This document shows positions 8,619-16,559 of a stretch of 64,000 nucleotides of DNA, in pieces. Location: assembly GCF_022815605.1 (NCBI RefSeq), contig NZ_JALGRP010000002.1:186001-250000 (forward strand). Direction: 5' to 3'. Source of the DNA: Microbacterium sp. VKM Ac-2923. GTDB taxonomy: Bacteria > Actinomycetota > Actinomycetes > Actinomycetales > Microbacteriaceae. Both the position numbers and the translations under genes were made by a program. Within the stretch, counting starts at the first letter, position 1; each line of letters opens with the position of its first letter. The notes under the pieces were generated by a model that saw only the letters and a list, made by a program, of their open reading frames with translations, had not been told where the DNA came from and searched no databases.

Positions 8619-8951
8619 GTGCCGGGGATCTACCTCGGCGCGATCCTCTTCTCCCTGGCCGGCATGATCGCGATCGATGTGAAGTACTCGCTGGCGTTGC
8701 GCGTCGCGCCGGTCCGCACGACGGCGGCGGTACTGGTGTCGACACTGTTCTTCCTCGCGTGGGACCTCGTGGGCATCGCCACCGGCGTCTTCGTCAAGGG
8801 CGACAGTCCGCTTCTCATCGGCGTGACCCTCGCCCCGCACCTCCCCCTCGAGGAGATCTTCTTCCTGGTGTTCCTGAGCTACCTCGCCATCGTCCTGTAC
8901 GCCGTGTTCCAGCGGCGGGCGGCGGCGCGACGCCTGCGGGAGCCCGCGTGA
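8619..8951 (+). CDS. crtYe: C50 carotenoid cyclase subunit, CrtYe type
   Basis: A 110-residue integral membrane protein with three predicted helices and the heterodimeric lycopene-cyclase signature PLEEIFFLVF near residue 73. Together with CrtYf it cyclises the ends of flavuxanthin-type C50 intermediates; the ring type (epsilon in decaprenoxanthin, gamma in sarcinaxanthin) cannot be told from sequence alone. The start is a GTG with GAGG only 1-4 bp upstream, so coupling to crtI translation is likely. It overlaps crtYf by 4 bp. Confidence 0.9.
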   Translation: MPGIYLGAILFSLAGMIAIDVKYSLALRVAPVRTTAAVLVSTLFFLAWDLVGIATGVFVKGDSPLLIGVTLAPHLPLEEIFFLVFLSYLAIVLYAVFQRRAAARRLREPA

Positions 8952-9301
8952 CCTACCCGCTGATCGTCGCCCCCTTCATGATCGTCACCCTGCTGGTGAC
9001 CCTCGCGACGCGACAGCATCCGCGCTTCGCCGAGCGGATGGCATCCTCGGGTCTCACCGCCCTCGTGCTGGTCGGGCTCACCCTGGTGTTCGACAACCTC
9101 ATGATCGCCGCCGACCTGTTCTCGTATCCCGACGAACATCTGAGCGGATGGAAGCTGGGCCTCGCCCCGATCGAGGACTTCGCCTATCCCTTGTGCGCCG
9201 CGTTCCTCGTGCCGGCACTGTTCACCCTCTTCTCGCCGCGCAACCCGCGCCCGGCGGACTCCCCGACCTCGCCGCGTTCGTCTCGGAAGGGCACCGCATG
9301 A
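8948..9301 (+). CDS. crtYf: C50 carotenoid cyclase subunit, CrtYf type
   Basis: A 117-residue membrane protein with three hydrophobic segments (about 2-22, 37-60 and 78-97) and the partner-subunit motif LAPIEDFAYPLCAAFLVP, equivalent to the PxEE-type motif of lycopene cyclases. It is the second half of the heterodimeric cyclase. The GTG start overlaps the crtYe stop, and its stop overlaps the ATG of crtEb. The C-terminal tail is Pro/Ser-rich and polar. Confidence 0.9.
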   Translation: MTYPLIVAPFMIVTLLVTLATRQHPRFAERMASSGLTALVLVGLTLVFDNLMIAADLFSYPDEHLSGWKLGLAPIEDFAYPLCAAFLVPALFTLFSPRNPRPADSPTSPRSSRKGTA

Positions 9302-10191
9302 CCTCCCCCGCCGCCCTGACTCCCGGCCGCGTACTGCGCGAACTGTTCGTGTCGTCTCGACCGGTGAGCTGGATCAACACGGCCTTCCCCTTCGCCGCCG
9401 CGTACCTGCTCACCACCCGGCAGATCGACGTGCCGCTGATCGTGGGCATCGTGTTCTTCCTCGTGCCGTACAACCTCGCGATGTACGGCGTGAACGACGT
9501 GTTCGACTACGAGTCCGACCTGCGGAACCCCCGCAAGGGCGGCACGCACGGCGCCGTGCTCGACAAGCGCATGCACCCGATCACGCTGTGGGCCTCCGCG
9601 CTGTCGTGCGTGCCGTTCGTGGTGTATCTGGTGATCGTCGGGTCGCCGCTGTCGTGGCTCGTGCTGGCGCTCAGCCTGTTCTTCGTGGTGTTCTACTCCG
9701 CCCCGCCGCTGCGGTTGAAGGAGCGGCCGTTCGCGGACTCGATGACCAGCAGCATCCACTTCTTCTCGCCCGCCGTGTACGGTCTCGTGCTCGCCGGCGC
9801 CGTCTGGACTCCGCAGCTCGTATTCGTGCTCGTCGCCTTCGCGCTGTGGGGCATCGCCTCGCACGCGTTCGGTGCCGTGCAGGACGTCGAGGCCGACCGC
9901 GCCGCCGACATCTCGTCGATCGCGACCGCCCGCGGAGCGCGGTGGACCGTGCGCTTCGCCCTGGTCGCCTACGCCCTGGCCGGCGTCGCGATGCTGTTCA
10001 CCGCGTGGCCCGGCCCGCTCGCGGCGGTGCTCGTGATCCCGTACCTGGTGGTGTGCTGGCCCTATCGAAACGTGACGGATGCCGAGAGCGACCGCGCCAC
10101 CGCCGGATGGAACCGCTTCCTCTGGCTGAACCAGATCGCCGGGTTCGGCACGACGATGCTGCTGATCTGGTGGTGGTTCCTGACCGCGTGA
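9298..10191 (+). CDS. crtEb: lycopene elongase (UbiA-type prenyltransferase)
   Basis: A 297-residue polytopic membrane prenyltransferase adding two C5 units to lycopene, giving a C50 carotenoid. The UbiA Asp motif is NDVFDYESD near residue 66, and a second Asp-rich loop is QDVEADRAADI near residue 196. With crtYe and crtYf it defines a C50 pathway. It is the last gene of the operon, followed at once by a perfect 8-bp hairpin (10193-10211). Confidence 0.94.
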   Translation: MTSPAALTPGRVLRELFVSSRPVSWINTAFPFAAAYLLTTRQIDVPLIVGIVFFLVPYNLAMYGVNDVFDYESDLRNPRKGGTHGAVLDKRMHPITLWASALSCVPFVVYLVIVGSPLSWLVLALSLFFVVFYSAPPLRLKERPFADSMTSSIHFFSPAVYGLVLAGAVWTPQLVFVLVAFALWGIASHAFGAVQDVEADRAADISSIATARGARWTVRFALVAYALAGVAMLFTAWPGPLAAVLVIPYLVVCWPYRNVTDAESDRATAGWNRFLWLNQIAGFGTTMLLIWWWFLTA

Positions 10192-10192
10192 C

Positions 10193-10211
10193 CCGGCGCG
10201 CACCGCGCCGG
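10193..10211 (+). terminator. hairpin at the end of the crt operon
   Basis: CCGGCGCG (10193-10200) and CGCGCCGG (10204-10211) form a perfect 8-bp stem with a 3-base loop, starting two bases after the crtEb stop codon. No T-tract follows. Confidence 0.6.
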
Positions 10212-10246
10212 CATGGGGTCGCAGGTGTGGGGCCTGTCGTTGGGGT

Positions 10247-10402
10247 GAGTGTCCAGGACACGCGGACGCCCGTGAAACATACTCCGGGTGTTGTGGACAC
10301 TCGACCCAGGATGCGTGCCCGGCGGCGCATCGTCACGCTCAGTGTCCACGACACCCGGACACCCGCGAAACTCCTCCAGGTGTTGTGGACACTCGACCGA
10401 GG
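10247..10402. repeat. two-copy direct repeat with self-complementary ends
   Basis: Two imperfect copies of about 63 bp lie at 10247-10310 and 10340-10402, 29 bp apart. Each begins AGTGTCCA(G/C)GACAC, contains a central GGACxCCCG(T/C)GAAAC block and ends GGTGTTGTGGACACTCGACC. The outer arms GAGTGTCC and GGACACTC are inverted, so each copy can fold as a long hairpin. No plausible protein is encoded. The repeat fills most of the 330-bp gap between crtEb and the UPF0182 gene. Confidence 0.75.
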
Positions 10403-10473
10403 TGCGACGGCACTCAGCGGCGCGGACGCCGCGCGGGACCGATGTCGCCCGCCGCAGGAGCCGGGCGCACGAA

Positions 10474-10511
10474 CGACGCCGGCGCCCCGCAGAAGCGGAG
10501 CGCCGGCGTCG
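10474..10511 (-). terminator. hairpin terminator of the UPF0182 gene
   Basis: CGACGCCGGCGCCCCGC (10474-10490) pairs with GCGGAGCGCCGGCGTCG (10495-10511), 16 of 17 positions, around an AGAA loop. It lies 11 bp beyond the stop of the minus-strand UPF0182 gene. Confidence 0.7.
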
Positions 10512-10521
10512 GTGAGGGATG

Positions 10522-13464
10522 TCAGCCCGCGGGCGTGGCCTCGGGCGTCGGGGTCGGGGTGGCCTCTCCGCCCTGGCCCTCCGCCTCGAGCGCCAGCAGG
10601 CGCTGGACGGCCGCGGTGAGGCGGGCGTCCTGCTGGGCGAACGCGGCCAGGTCACCGCTGGTGAGCGCGGCCTGTCGTGCCGTCAGCGCGTCTCCGGCTT
10701 CCTGAAGCGCAGCGGCGTAATCGCCGCCGGGAGCCGGCGTGGTACCGCCCTCGCCCGTGCCGCCCTCGCCCTGGTCGCTCGGGGTCACGGCTTCGTCTCC
10801 GGTGTTCGCACCCGAGTCGCCGCCGAACAGTGTGTCGAGCGCTTCGCTCAGCGTGTTCTCGAAGGCGATCTCATTGCCGAACGCGACGAGGACGCGGCGC
10901 AGCTGCGGCAACTTGGTGTCACCGGACGACTGCACGAACACAGGCTGCACGTAGAGCAGACCGCCGCCGACGGGGAGCGTGAGCAGATTGCCGTTGAGCA
11001 CCTGCGACTGCCCCTGCTGAAGGATGTTGATCTGCGACGAGACGTTCGTATCGGAGTCGAAGGTGTTCTGCACCTGGCCCGGTCCCGGTACCGTCGTGGC
11101 CGCGTCGATCACCAGCATCCTGAGGCGACCGTAATCGTCGCGCTTCGTGCCCATCTCGTCGCCGGCGTTGGAGTCCACGGCGAGATAGCCGGTCAGGACG
11201 TTACGCGCCTGCCCACCCTGGGATGCCGGGATGAAGCTGGTGAACATCGAGTAGGTCGGTGCCTCCTGGCTCGGCATCTTCATCGTCAGGTAGTACGGCG
11301 GCTGGAAGGTCGCCGGGTCCTGCGGGTCGTTCGGGGTGGTCCAGCGGTTGTCCTGCTGGAAGAACGAGCGGGCATCGTCGACGTGGTAGACGCCGAGCAT
11401 CGAGCGCTGCACCTTCATGAGGTCGGTGGGGTAACGCACGTGGCTCATGAGGTCGGCCGACATCTCGCTCCACGGCTTCAACGACGTCGGGTAGATGTTC
11501 TGCCACGCCTTGAGCAGCGGGTCCTCGTCATCCCACGCGTACAGCTCGACGGAACCGTCGTAGGCGTCGACGGTGGCCTTGACCGAGTTGCGGATGTAGT
11601 TGATGTCATCCAGCGCATACGTCGGTGCCGGGTTGTTGGAGTCGGCGATCGCGCGCGAGAGCGAGACACCCGAGGAGTACGGGTAGTTCGCGCTCGTCGT
11701 GTACCCGTCGATGACCCACTTGATGCGGCCGTCGACGACCGTGGGGTACGGGTCGCTGTCGAGCGTCAGGTAGGGCGCGACCTTCTGCACACGCTCTGCG
11801 GGCTTGCGGTCGTACAGGATCTGCGAGTCGGAGTTGACGTAGTCCGAGAACAGGATCTGCTCCGACTGGAACTTCAACGCGTAAATGAGTCGGTTGAACA
11901 CGTTGCCCACGCTCGGACCGCCGTCGCCCGCGAAGGTCGTGCGCGTCTCGGTGCCGCCGTCGGCGCCCAGCGGGTAGTCGAGCTCGATCTGCTCGCCGCC
12001 CTCGGGCCCGCCGACGATGGAGTACGGCGGCGACTGCTCGCCGAAATACACGCGCGGCTCGTAGTTGAGGTCGGTGAGGAACCCGGTGCCGGGGATCGCC
12101 TGCTCGAGGAAGACGGGGTCACCGTCGGCCGTGCGCTCGTTGCCCGCGGCCGCGACCATGCCGTAGCCGTGGGTGTAGACGAGGGTGGTGTTCTGCCACG
12201 AGGCCGCGTCGCCCAGCTGACCGATGTTGAGCTCGCGCAACGACACCACGGTGTCCTGCGTCTGCCCGTTGATCGTGTAGCGGTCGACGTCGAGCGGGTT
12301 CTGGAACTGGTAGTAGGCACGGTACTGCTCGAGCTGACGAACGGTCGGACCGATGATCGCGGGGTCCATGATGCGCAGCTGCGCGGTGGACTCGGCGTCG
12401 TTGCGAAGCTGTCCGGCCTCGGCCTCGGTGGTGGCCTGGAAGTTCTCCTTCTCGACCTTGTCGATGCCGTAGGCGGCCTTCGTCCCCTCGAGGTTGCGCT
12501 GGTAGTACTGGCTCTCGAGCGCGAGCTCGTTCGGACGCACCTGGAACGTAGTGACGGCCCACGGGATCGCCGCGCCCACGACGATGGCCGACACCACGAG
12601 CAGCGCGGTGCCGATGAGCGGGTAGCGCCAGCGCCCGAGGAACGCCGTGACGAAGAAGGCCAAAGCGACGATGACGGCGGCGATCGCGAGGATCGTCTGC
12701 CCGGGGATAACGGCGTTGGCACCCACGTAGCCGGGGCCGGTGATGCGCTCGGACGGCTCCACGAGCGTGCGGAAGCGGTCGAGCCAGAGGCTCGCGCCCT
12801 GCAGCAGCAGGTAGAGGCCGGCCAGGATCGCGAGCTGGATGCGGGCGGCCTTGGAGATGCGCAGTTCGCGCTGACCGACCCGGACGGATCCGTACAGGTA
12901 CGACACGATGCCGGTCAGCAGCAGGCACACCAGGACCACCGCGGAGGCGAACCCGAGGGCGGCGGCGTAGAACGGCATCCCGAACAGGTAGAACCCGGTG
13001 TCGAGGCCGAACTGGGGGTCGGTGACCGAGGTGGCCACTCCGTTCAGCCACAGCCACGTCGTCTCCCATTGCGCGGAGGCGGCGAAGCCGGCGAAGAAAC
13101 CGAAGAAGATCGGGATCCCCCACATCGCCAGGCGGCGCAGCGGCTCCACGACCTCTTGGTAGCGATCGAGCTGGGAGTTCAGGCGTGCGTACACCGGACG
13201 CAGGCGGTAGGCGAGTTGGATGACGCCCCACACCGGCACCGCCATCGCCAGGAAGCCGACGACGAACATCACGCTGCGGCCGATCCACTGGGTGGTGAGC
13301 ACGCCCGTGAATCCGAGCTGTGAGAACCACAGCCAGTCGGAGTACAGGTTGGCGAAGACGAAGAACGCCACGACCAGCGCTGCGATCACAGCGAGGGTGA
13401 TCGAGACGATCCGTCGGGAGCGGTTAGGAGGCGTGGCCTGGTTCGGAACTGAGGTCGTGGTCAC
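10522..13464 (-). CDS. UPF0182-family large membrane protein
   Basis: A 980-residue protein of the UPF0182 family, function unknown. The first 300 residues hold about seven membrane helices (first at 20-42), followed by a large presumably extracytoplasmic domain and an acidic Pro/Thr/Gly/Glu-rich tail that contains coiled-coil-like Ala/Gln segments. M. tuberculosis Rv3193c is a relative of similar size and the next three genes also match that neighbourhood. The start is the GTG at 13464; no good Shine-Dalgarno spacing is evident, so a leaderless start is possible. The hairpin at 10474-10511 ends it. Confidence 0.88.
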   Translation of the reverse strand: MTTTSVPNQATPPNRSRRIVSITLAVIAALVVAFFVFANLYSDWLWFSQLGFTGVLTTQWIGRSVMFVVGFLAMAVPVWGVIQLAYRLRPVYARLNSQLDRYQEVVEPLRRLAMWGIPIFFGFFAGFAASAQWETTWLWLNGVATSVTDPQFGLDTGFYLFGMPFYAAALGFASAVVLVCLLLTGIVSYLYGSVRVGQRELRISKAARIQLAILAGLYLLLQGASLWLDRFRTLVEPSERITGPGYVGANAVIPGQTILAIAAVIVALAFFVTAFLGRWRYPLIGTALLVVSAIVVGAAIPWAVTTFQVRPNELALESQYYQRNLEGTKAAYGIDKVEKENFQATTEAEAGQLRNDAESTAQLRIMDPAIIGPTVRQLEQYRAYYQFQNPLDVDRYTINGQTQDTVVSLRELNIGQLGDAASWQNTTLVYTHGYGMVAAAGNERTADGDPVFLEQAIPGTGFLTDLNYEPRVYFGEQSPPYSIVGGPEGGEQIELDYPLGADGGTETRTTFAGDGGPSVGNVFNRLIYALKFQSEQILFSDYVNSDSQILYDRKPAERVQKVAPYLTLDSDPYPTVVDGRIKWVIDGYTTSANYPYSSGVSLSRAIADSNNPAPTYALDDINYIRNSVKATVDAYDGSVELYAWDDEDPLLKAWQNIYPTSLKPWSEMSADLMSHVRYPTDLMKVQRSMLGVYHVDDARSFFQQDNRWTTPNDPQDPATFQPPYYLTMKMPSQEAPTYSMFTSFIPASQGGQARNVLTGYLAVDSNAGDEMGTKRDDYGRLRMLVIDAATTVPGPGQVQNTFDSDTNVSSQINILQQGQSQVLNGNLLTLPVGGGLLYVQPVFVQSSGDTKLPQLRRVLVAFGNEIAFENTLSEALDTLFGGDSGANTGDEAVTPSDQGEGGTGEGGTTPAPGGDYAAALQEAGDALTARQAALTSGDLAAFAQQDARLTAAVQRLLALEAEGQGGEATPTPTPEATPAG

Positions 13465-13507
13465 CCCTTCATCCTAGGCGTGGCCTTCTCGGGGTAAGCC
13501 GTGAATG

Positions 13508-14635
13508 CTACGATCCCGAGCCACACGTCGGCAGGGCGTCCAGGTCGCCCCCGTCGCGCACCGTCTCGAGCACCGTCAGGGACTGCTGCAGAGTCGAAGT
13601 CGAGAACACCCGGATGCCATCGGGCACATGGCCGACGACCTCGTTGCAGTTCGCCTCGGGCGCCAGAAAGAGCGTGGCTCCGGCATCCCTGGCCCCGTAC
13701 AACTTCTGACGGATGCCGCCGATGGGGCCGACGTTGCCGTCGGCGTCGATCGTGCCGGTGCCGGCGAAGTGCTCGCCGCCGGTCAGGTCGCCGGGCGACA
13801 TCTTGTCGATGATCCCGAGCGCGAACATCATGCCGGCGCTCGGACCACCCACGTCATTCAGCTGGATCGTGACATCGACGGGCAGATCGAACGAGATCAG
13901 GAGGCCGACACCCAGGAGGTACTGCGTCTCGCCGTCGGCCTCGGTCGCCCGCGGGGTGACCTGAACGGAACCGGCGATGCCGCCACGCTCGTACTCGATC
14001 TCGACGGGCGCCCCCGCGGCATCCTGGACCTTCGAACGGATGCCGCTGACGCTCGTGACGGCCGTGCCGTCGACGGAGGTGATGACGTCGTTCTGCTGCA
14101 GGGCGCCCGCGGAAGCTCCTGCCTCGTCGACCGTCATGACGGAGATCTGCTGGGGCACGTCGTAACCGAGTTCGCGGAGGGCGGCAGCGCTGGCCTCGTT
14201 CTGGGAGTCGGTCATGAGCGCGGCGTTCTCGGTGTTGCGCTGCTCAGTGCTCTGACCCGCGGGGAAGATCCGGTCGATGGGCACGACGGCGCGGGAGCGG
14301 TCGAACCACGCCGAAGCGAGCTCCAGCCAGCTCGGCGTGCGGTCGCGATTTCCGCTCACCTGGACCGTGAGCAGATCGAGCTGCCCTGTCGTGGTGGAGT
14401 CATCCTCGTCGGGAACGGAGATCAGCGGCACTTCCTGACCGTCGGCGTCGGTCGAGGTGCCCAGGGTGTTGAAGACCGGACCCGGCTGCTGGATGACGTA
14501 CGCCGAGGGCAGGAAGGTGAGCACGAGCAGAACGATCGCGGCGACCGCGAGAGCCCAGACGCCGACGACCGTGCGACGGCGCCACCGCTCGCGGGGAGCG
14601 GGCACGACGGACACGTTCTCATCGAACAAGGTCAC
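13508..14635 (-). CDS. PDZ-domain Lon-like serine protease (YlbL family)
   Basis: A 375-residue membrane-anchored protease. One N-terminal helix (about 23-43) is followed by a PDZ domain (about 165-230) and a Lon-type proteolytic domain (about 240-365). The catalytic Ser-Lys dyad is visible: Ser266 in GGPSAGMMF and Lys311 in GIRQKLYGARDAGA. Family members act outside the membrane and include B. subtilis YlbL and M. tuberculosis Rv3194c. The start is GTG at 14635; the gene is divergent from the DUF2342 gene across 127 bp, and 43 bp upstream of the UPF0182 gene, perhaps as one unit. Confidence 0.9.
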   Translation of the reverse strand: MTLFDENVSVVPAPRERWRRRTVVGVWALAVAAIVLLVLTFLPSAYVIQQPGPVFNTLGTSTDADGQEVPLISVPDEDDSTTTGQLDLLTVQVSGNRDRTPSWLELASAWFDRSRAVVPIDRIFPAGQSTEQRNTENAALMTDSQNEASAAALRELGYDVPQQISVMTVDEAGASAGALQQNDVITSVDGTAVTSVSGIRSKVQDAAGAPVEIEYERGGIAGSVQVTPRATEADGETQYLLGVGLLISFDLPVDVTIQLNDVGGPSAGMMFALGIIDKMSPGDLTGGEHFAGTGTIDADGNVGPIGGIRQKLYGARDAGATLFLAPEANCNEVVGHVPDGIRVFSTSTLQQSLTVLETVRDGGDLDALPTCGSGS

Positions 14636-14762
14636 AGTGGGGGGTCCTTTGCCGGGTCGTTCGCGCGCGGCGTAAGCGGCGCGGGGCCGGGCCGGCAGAT
14701 GCGGGGAAGCGTGCGACTAGCGTAGGACTCGTTCCCCCAGACCTGGCTGAAAGGCGGCCGAA

Positions 14763-16211
14763 ATGGCAGACGAGAACCGCGGGCCCGACGACCAGAGCCC
14801 CGAGGAGGAATTCCAGGAGCTGATGCGCCGCCTGATGTCGGGCGACACCAGCGGAATCGATCCGGAACAGCTCTCGCGCCTGGCGGGGATGCAGATCGAC
14901 CCCGCCATGCTCCAGCAGGTGATGAACCAGCTGCAGGGCGCGTTCGCGGGAACGCAAGAGGGCGTGGACTGGAGCCTGGCCCAGCGCCAAGCGCTGCACA
15001 TCGCCAATCAAGACGGGCTCGGCGTGACCACCGGTCAGCAGACCGACCTCGATCAGGCCTTCACGCTCGCCGGTCTCTGGCTGGGCGAGGCCACCACCAT
15101 CGCCGACCTGCCGCGCCCGCCCCGTGCCGTCACTCGCGGCGCCTGGGTCACCGCCACGCTGCCGGTGTGGCAAGAGCTCGCGGAACCCGTCGCCACCAGC
15201 ATCGCCGACGCCCTGACCGCGGCCCTCGGCCAGCAGGTGCCCGATGACATGCAGGAGATGATCGCCGGAGCCGGACGCCTCATGCGCACGGTGGGCGGCT
15301 CGCTCTTCGCCACCCAGCTCGGCCACGTCGTCGGACGCCTCTCGACCGAGGTCGTGGGCGGGGGCGACGTCGGCATCCCCGTCATGCCCGACGGCGAAGC
15401 GGCCATCCTGCCGCAGAACTTCGCTGATTTCGGCCGCGACCTCGAAATCCCCGAGGACCAGTTGGCGCTCTACCTGGCCACGCGCGAGCTCGCGCACGCT
15501 CGCCTGTTCCGCCACGCGCGCTGGCTGCGGCTGCACGTCATCTCGCAGGTGCGCGACTTCGCCCACGGCATCCGCGTCGACACCGACGCCCTCGAAGACC
15601 TCGCCTCGCGTTTCGACCCGTCGCAGCCCGAAGAGCTGCGCGGCGCGCTCGAGAGTGGGGCGCTGCTGCCCGAACGCTCCGAGGAGCAGACCGCGGCCCT
15701 CACCCGGCTCGAGAACCTGCTGGCCACGATCGAGGGCTGGGTCGACGTCGTCACCGAGGACGCCACCTCGCGCCTTCCCTCCGCGGTGCGTATCGCCGAG
15801 GCCGTGCGCCGGCGCCGCGCGGTCGGCGGCCCCGCCGAGCAGGCCCTCGGCTCCCTCGTGGGCCTCGAACTGCGCCCCCGTCGCATGCGCGAAGCCGCCG
15901 CCCTGTGGCGCCAGGTGACCGACGCGGTCGGCGTCGAGGGCCGCGATGCCCTGTGGGACTACCCCGACCTCATGCCCACAGCCGACGACATCGACGACCC
16001 TGCCGCGCTGATTGCTCGTCTGACCGCCGCGTCGCGCGGCGAGGCCGCCCCCTCGGATGCCATGGACGACGCTCTCGCGCAGCTTCTCGCCGAAGAGGCG
16101 CAGGGCGGGCGGGACGAGGCGTCCTCGGGGGATGCCGGGGACGCGGGCACGTCGACCGATGAACGACCGGATGACGAGGGGGCCGCGCCCGGCGACCAGC
16201 GACCGGTGTAA
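14763..16211 (+). CDS. DUF2342 (Zincin_2) protein with altered HExxH
   Basis: A 482-residue member of the actinobacterial DUF2342 family (TIGR03624-type, annotated as zinc-dependent metalloprotease or F420-associated). The would-be zinc motif at residues 241-245 is RELAH within YLATRELAHARLFRH, so the first His of HExxH is Arg; peptidase activity is doubtful unless another residue helps. The N-terminus is acidic and Met/Gln-rich; the last 60 residues are disordered and acidic. It corresponds in position to M. tuberculosis Rv3195. RBS GAAAGGCGG precedes the ATG. A strong hairpin follows at 16223-16257. Confidence 0.85.
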   Translation: MADENRGPDDQSPEEEFQELMRRLMSGDTSGIDPEQLSRLAGMQIDPAMLQQVMNQLQGAFAGTQEGVDWSLAQRQALHIANQDGLGVTTGQQTDLDQAFTLAGLWLGEATTIADLPRPPRAVTRGAWVTATLPVWQELAEPVATSIADALTAALGQQVPDDMQEMIAGAGRLMRTVGGSLFATQLGHVVGRLSTEVVGGGDVGIPVMPDGEAAILPQNFADFGRDLEIPEDQLALYLATRELAHARLFRHARWLRLHVISQVRDFAHGIRVDTDALEDLASRFDPSQPEELRGALESGALLPERSEEQTAALTRLENLLATIEGWVDVVTEDATSRLPSAVRIAEAVRRRRAVGGPAEQALGSLVGLELRPRRMREAAALWRQVTDAVGVEGRDALWDYPDLMPTADDIDDPAALIARLTAASRGEAAPSDAMDDALAQLLAEEAQGGRDEASSGDAGDAGTSTDERPDDEGAAPGDQRPV

Positions 16212-16222
16212 CACGCCGCAGT

Positions 16223-16257
16223 CGAACGCGCCCGGGGTCTCACTCCGGGCGCGTTCG
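16223..16257 (+). terminator. hairpin terminator after the DUF2342 gene
   Basis: CGAACGCGCCCGG (16223-16235) and CCGGGCGCGTTCG (16245-16257) form a perfect 13-bp stem with a 9-base loop, 11 bp after the stop codon. Confidence 0.75.
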
Positions 16258-16321
16258 TCGTGAGGCGTGATCGCGACGCGCGACGCGCGACTCGTGCGGG
16301 GCGCGACTCCCGACGCGTGCT

Positions 16322-16451
16322 GCGCGCGAGCGCGGGTGGAGCCGCCGGGTTGGGCGCGAGCGCGGGCGGAGCCGCCGGGCGGGGCCGCGAGCGCGGGTGG
16401 AGCCGCCGGGCGGCGCGCGAGCGCGGGTGGAGCCGCCGGGTTGGGCGCGAG
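16322..16451. repeat. GC-rich tandem repeat, about 30-bp unit
   Basis: Four full copies and a partial fifth of a 30-31-bp unit with core GCGAGCGCGGGTGGAGCCGC followed by CGGG. The GCGAG starts fall at 16326, 16356, 16387, 16417 and 16447. It lies in the 348-bp non-coding gap between the DUF2342 gene and the ThiF-like gene. Open frames across it on both strands are low-complexity products of the repeat, not genes. Confidence 0.8.
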
Positions 16452-16559
16452 ACGCGATCGCGTGCGACGGCTGCGGCGCGGCTCCTCCCCAACAGCGGAT
16501 GCACTCCGGAGGGTGGGGACAGCGGCATCCGGGTGTGACGAGCGGGTCAGGATCGAGCC

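Noticed and set aside
10247..10402. CRISPR array
   Set aside because: Only two long, imperfect copies with self-complementary ends, no regular spacers and no cas genes nearby.
10519..13323. 934-residue open frame opposite the UPF0182 gene
   Set aside because: Composition (Arg/Val/Asp-rich, no family motifs) is that of an antisense shadow in high-GC DNA; the minus-strand gene has membrane helices and family signatures.
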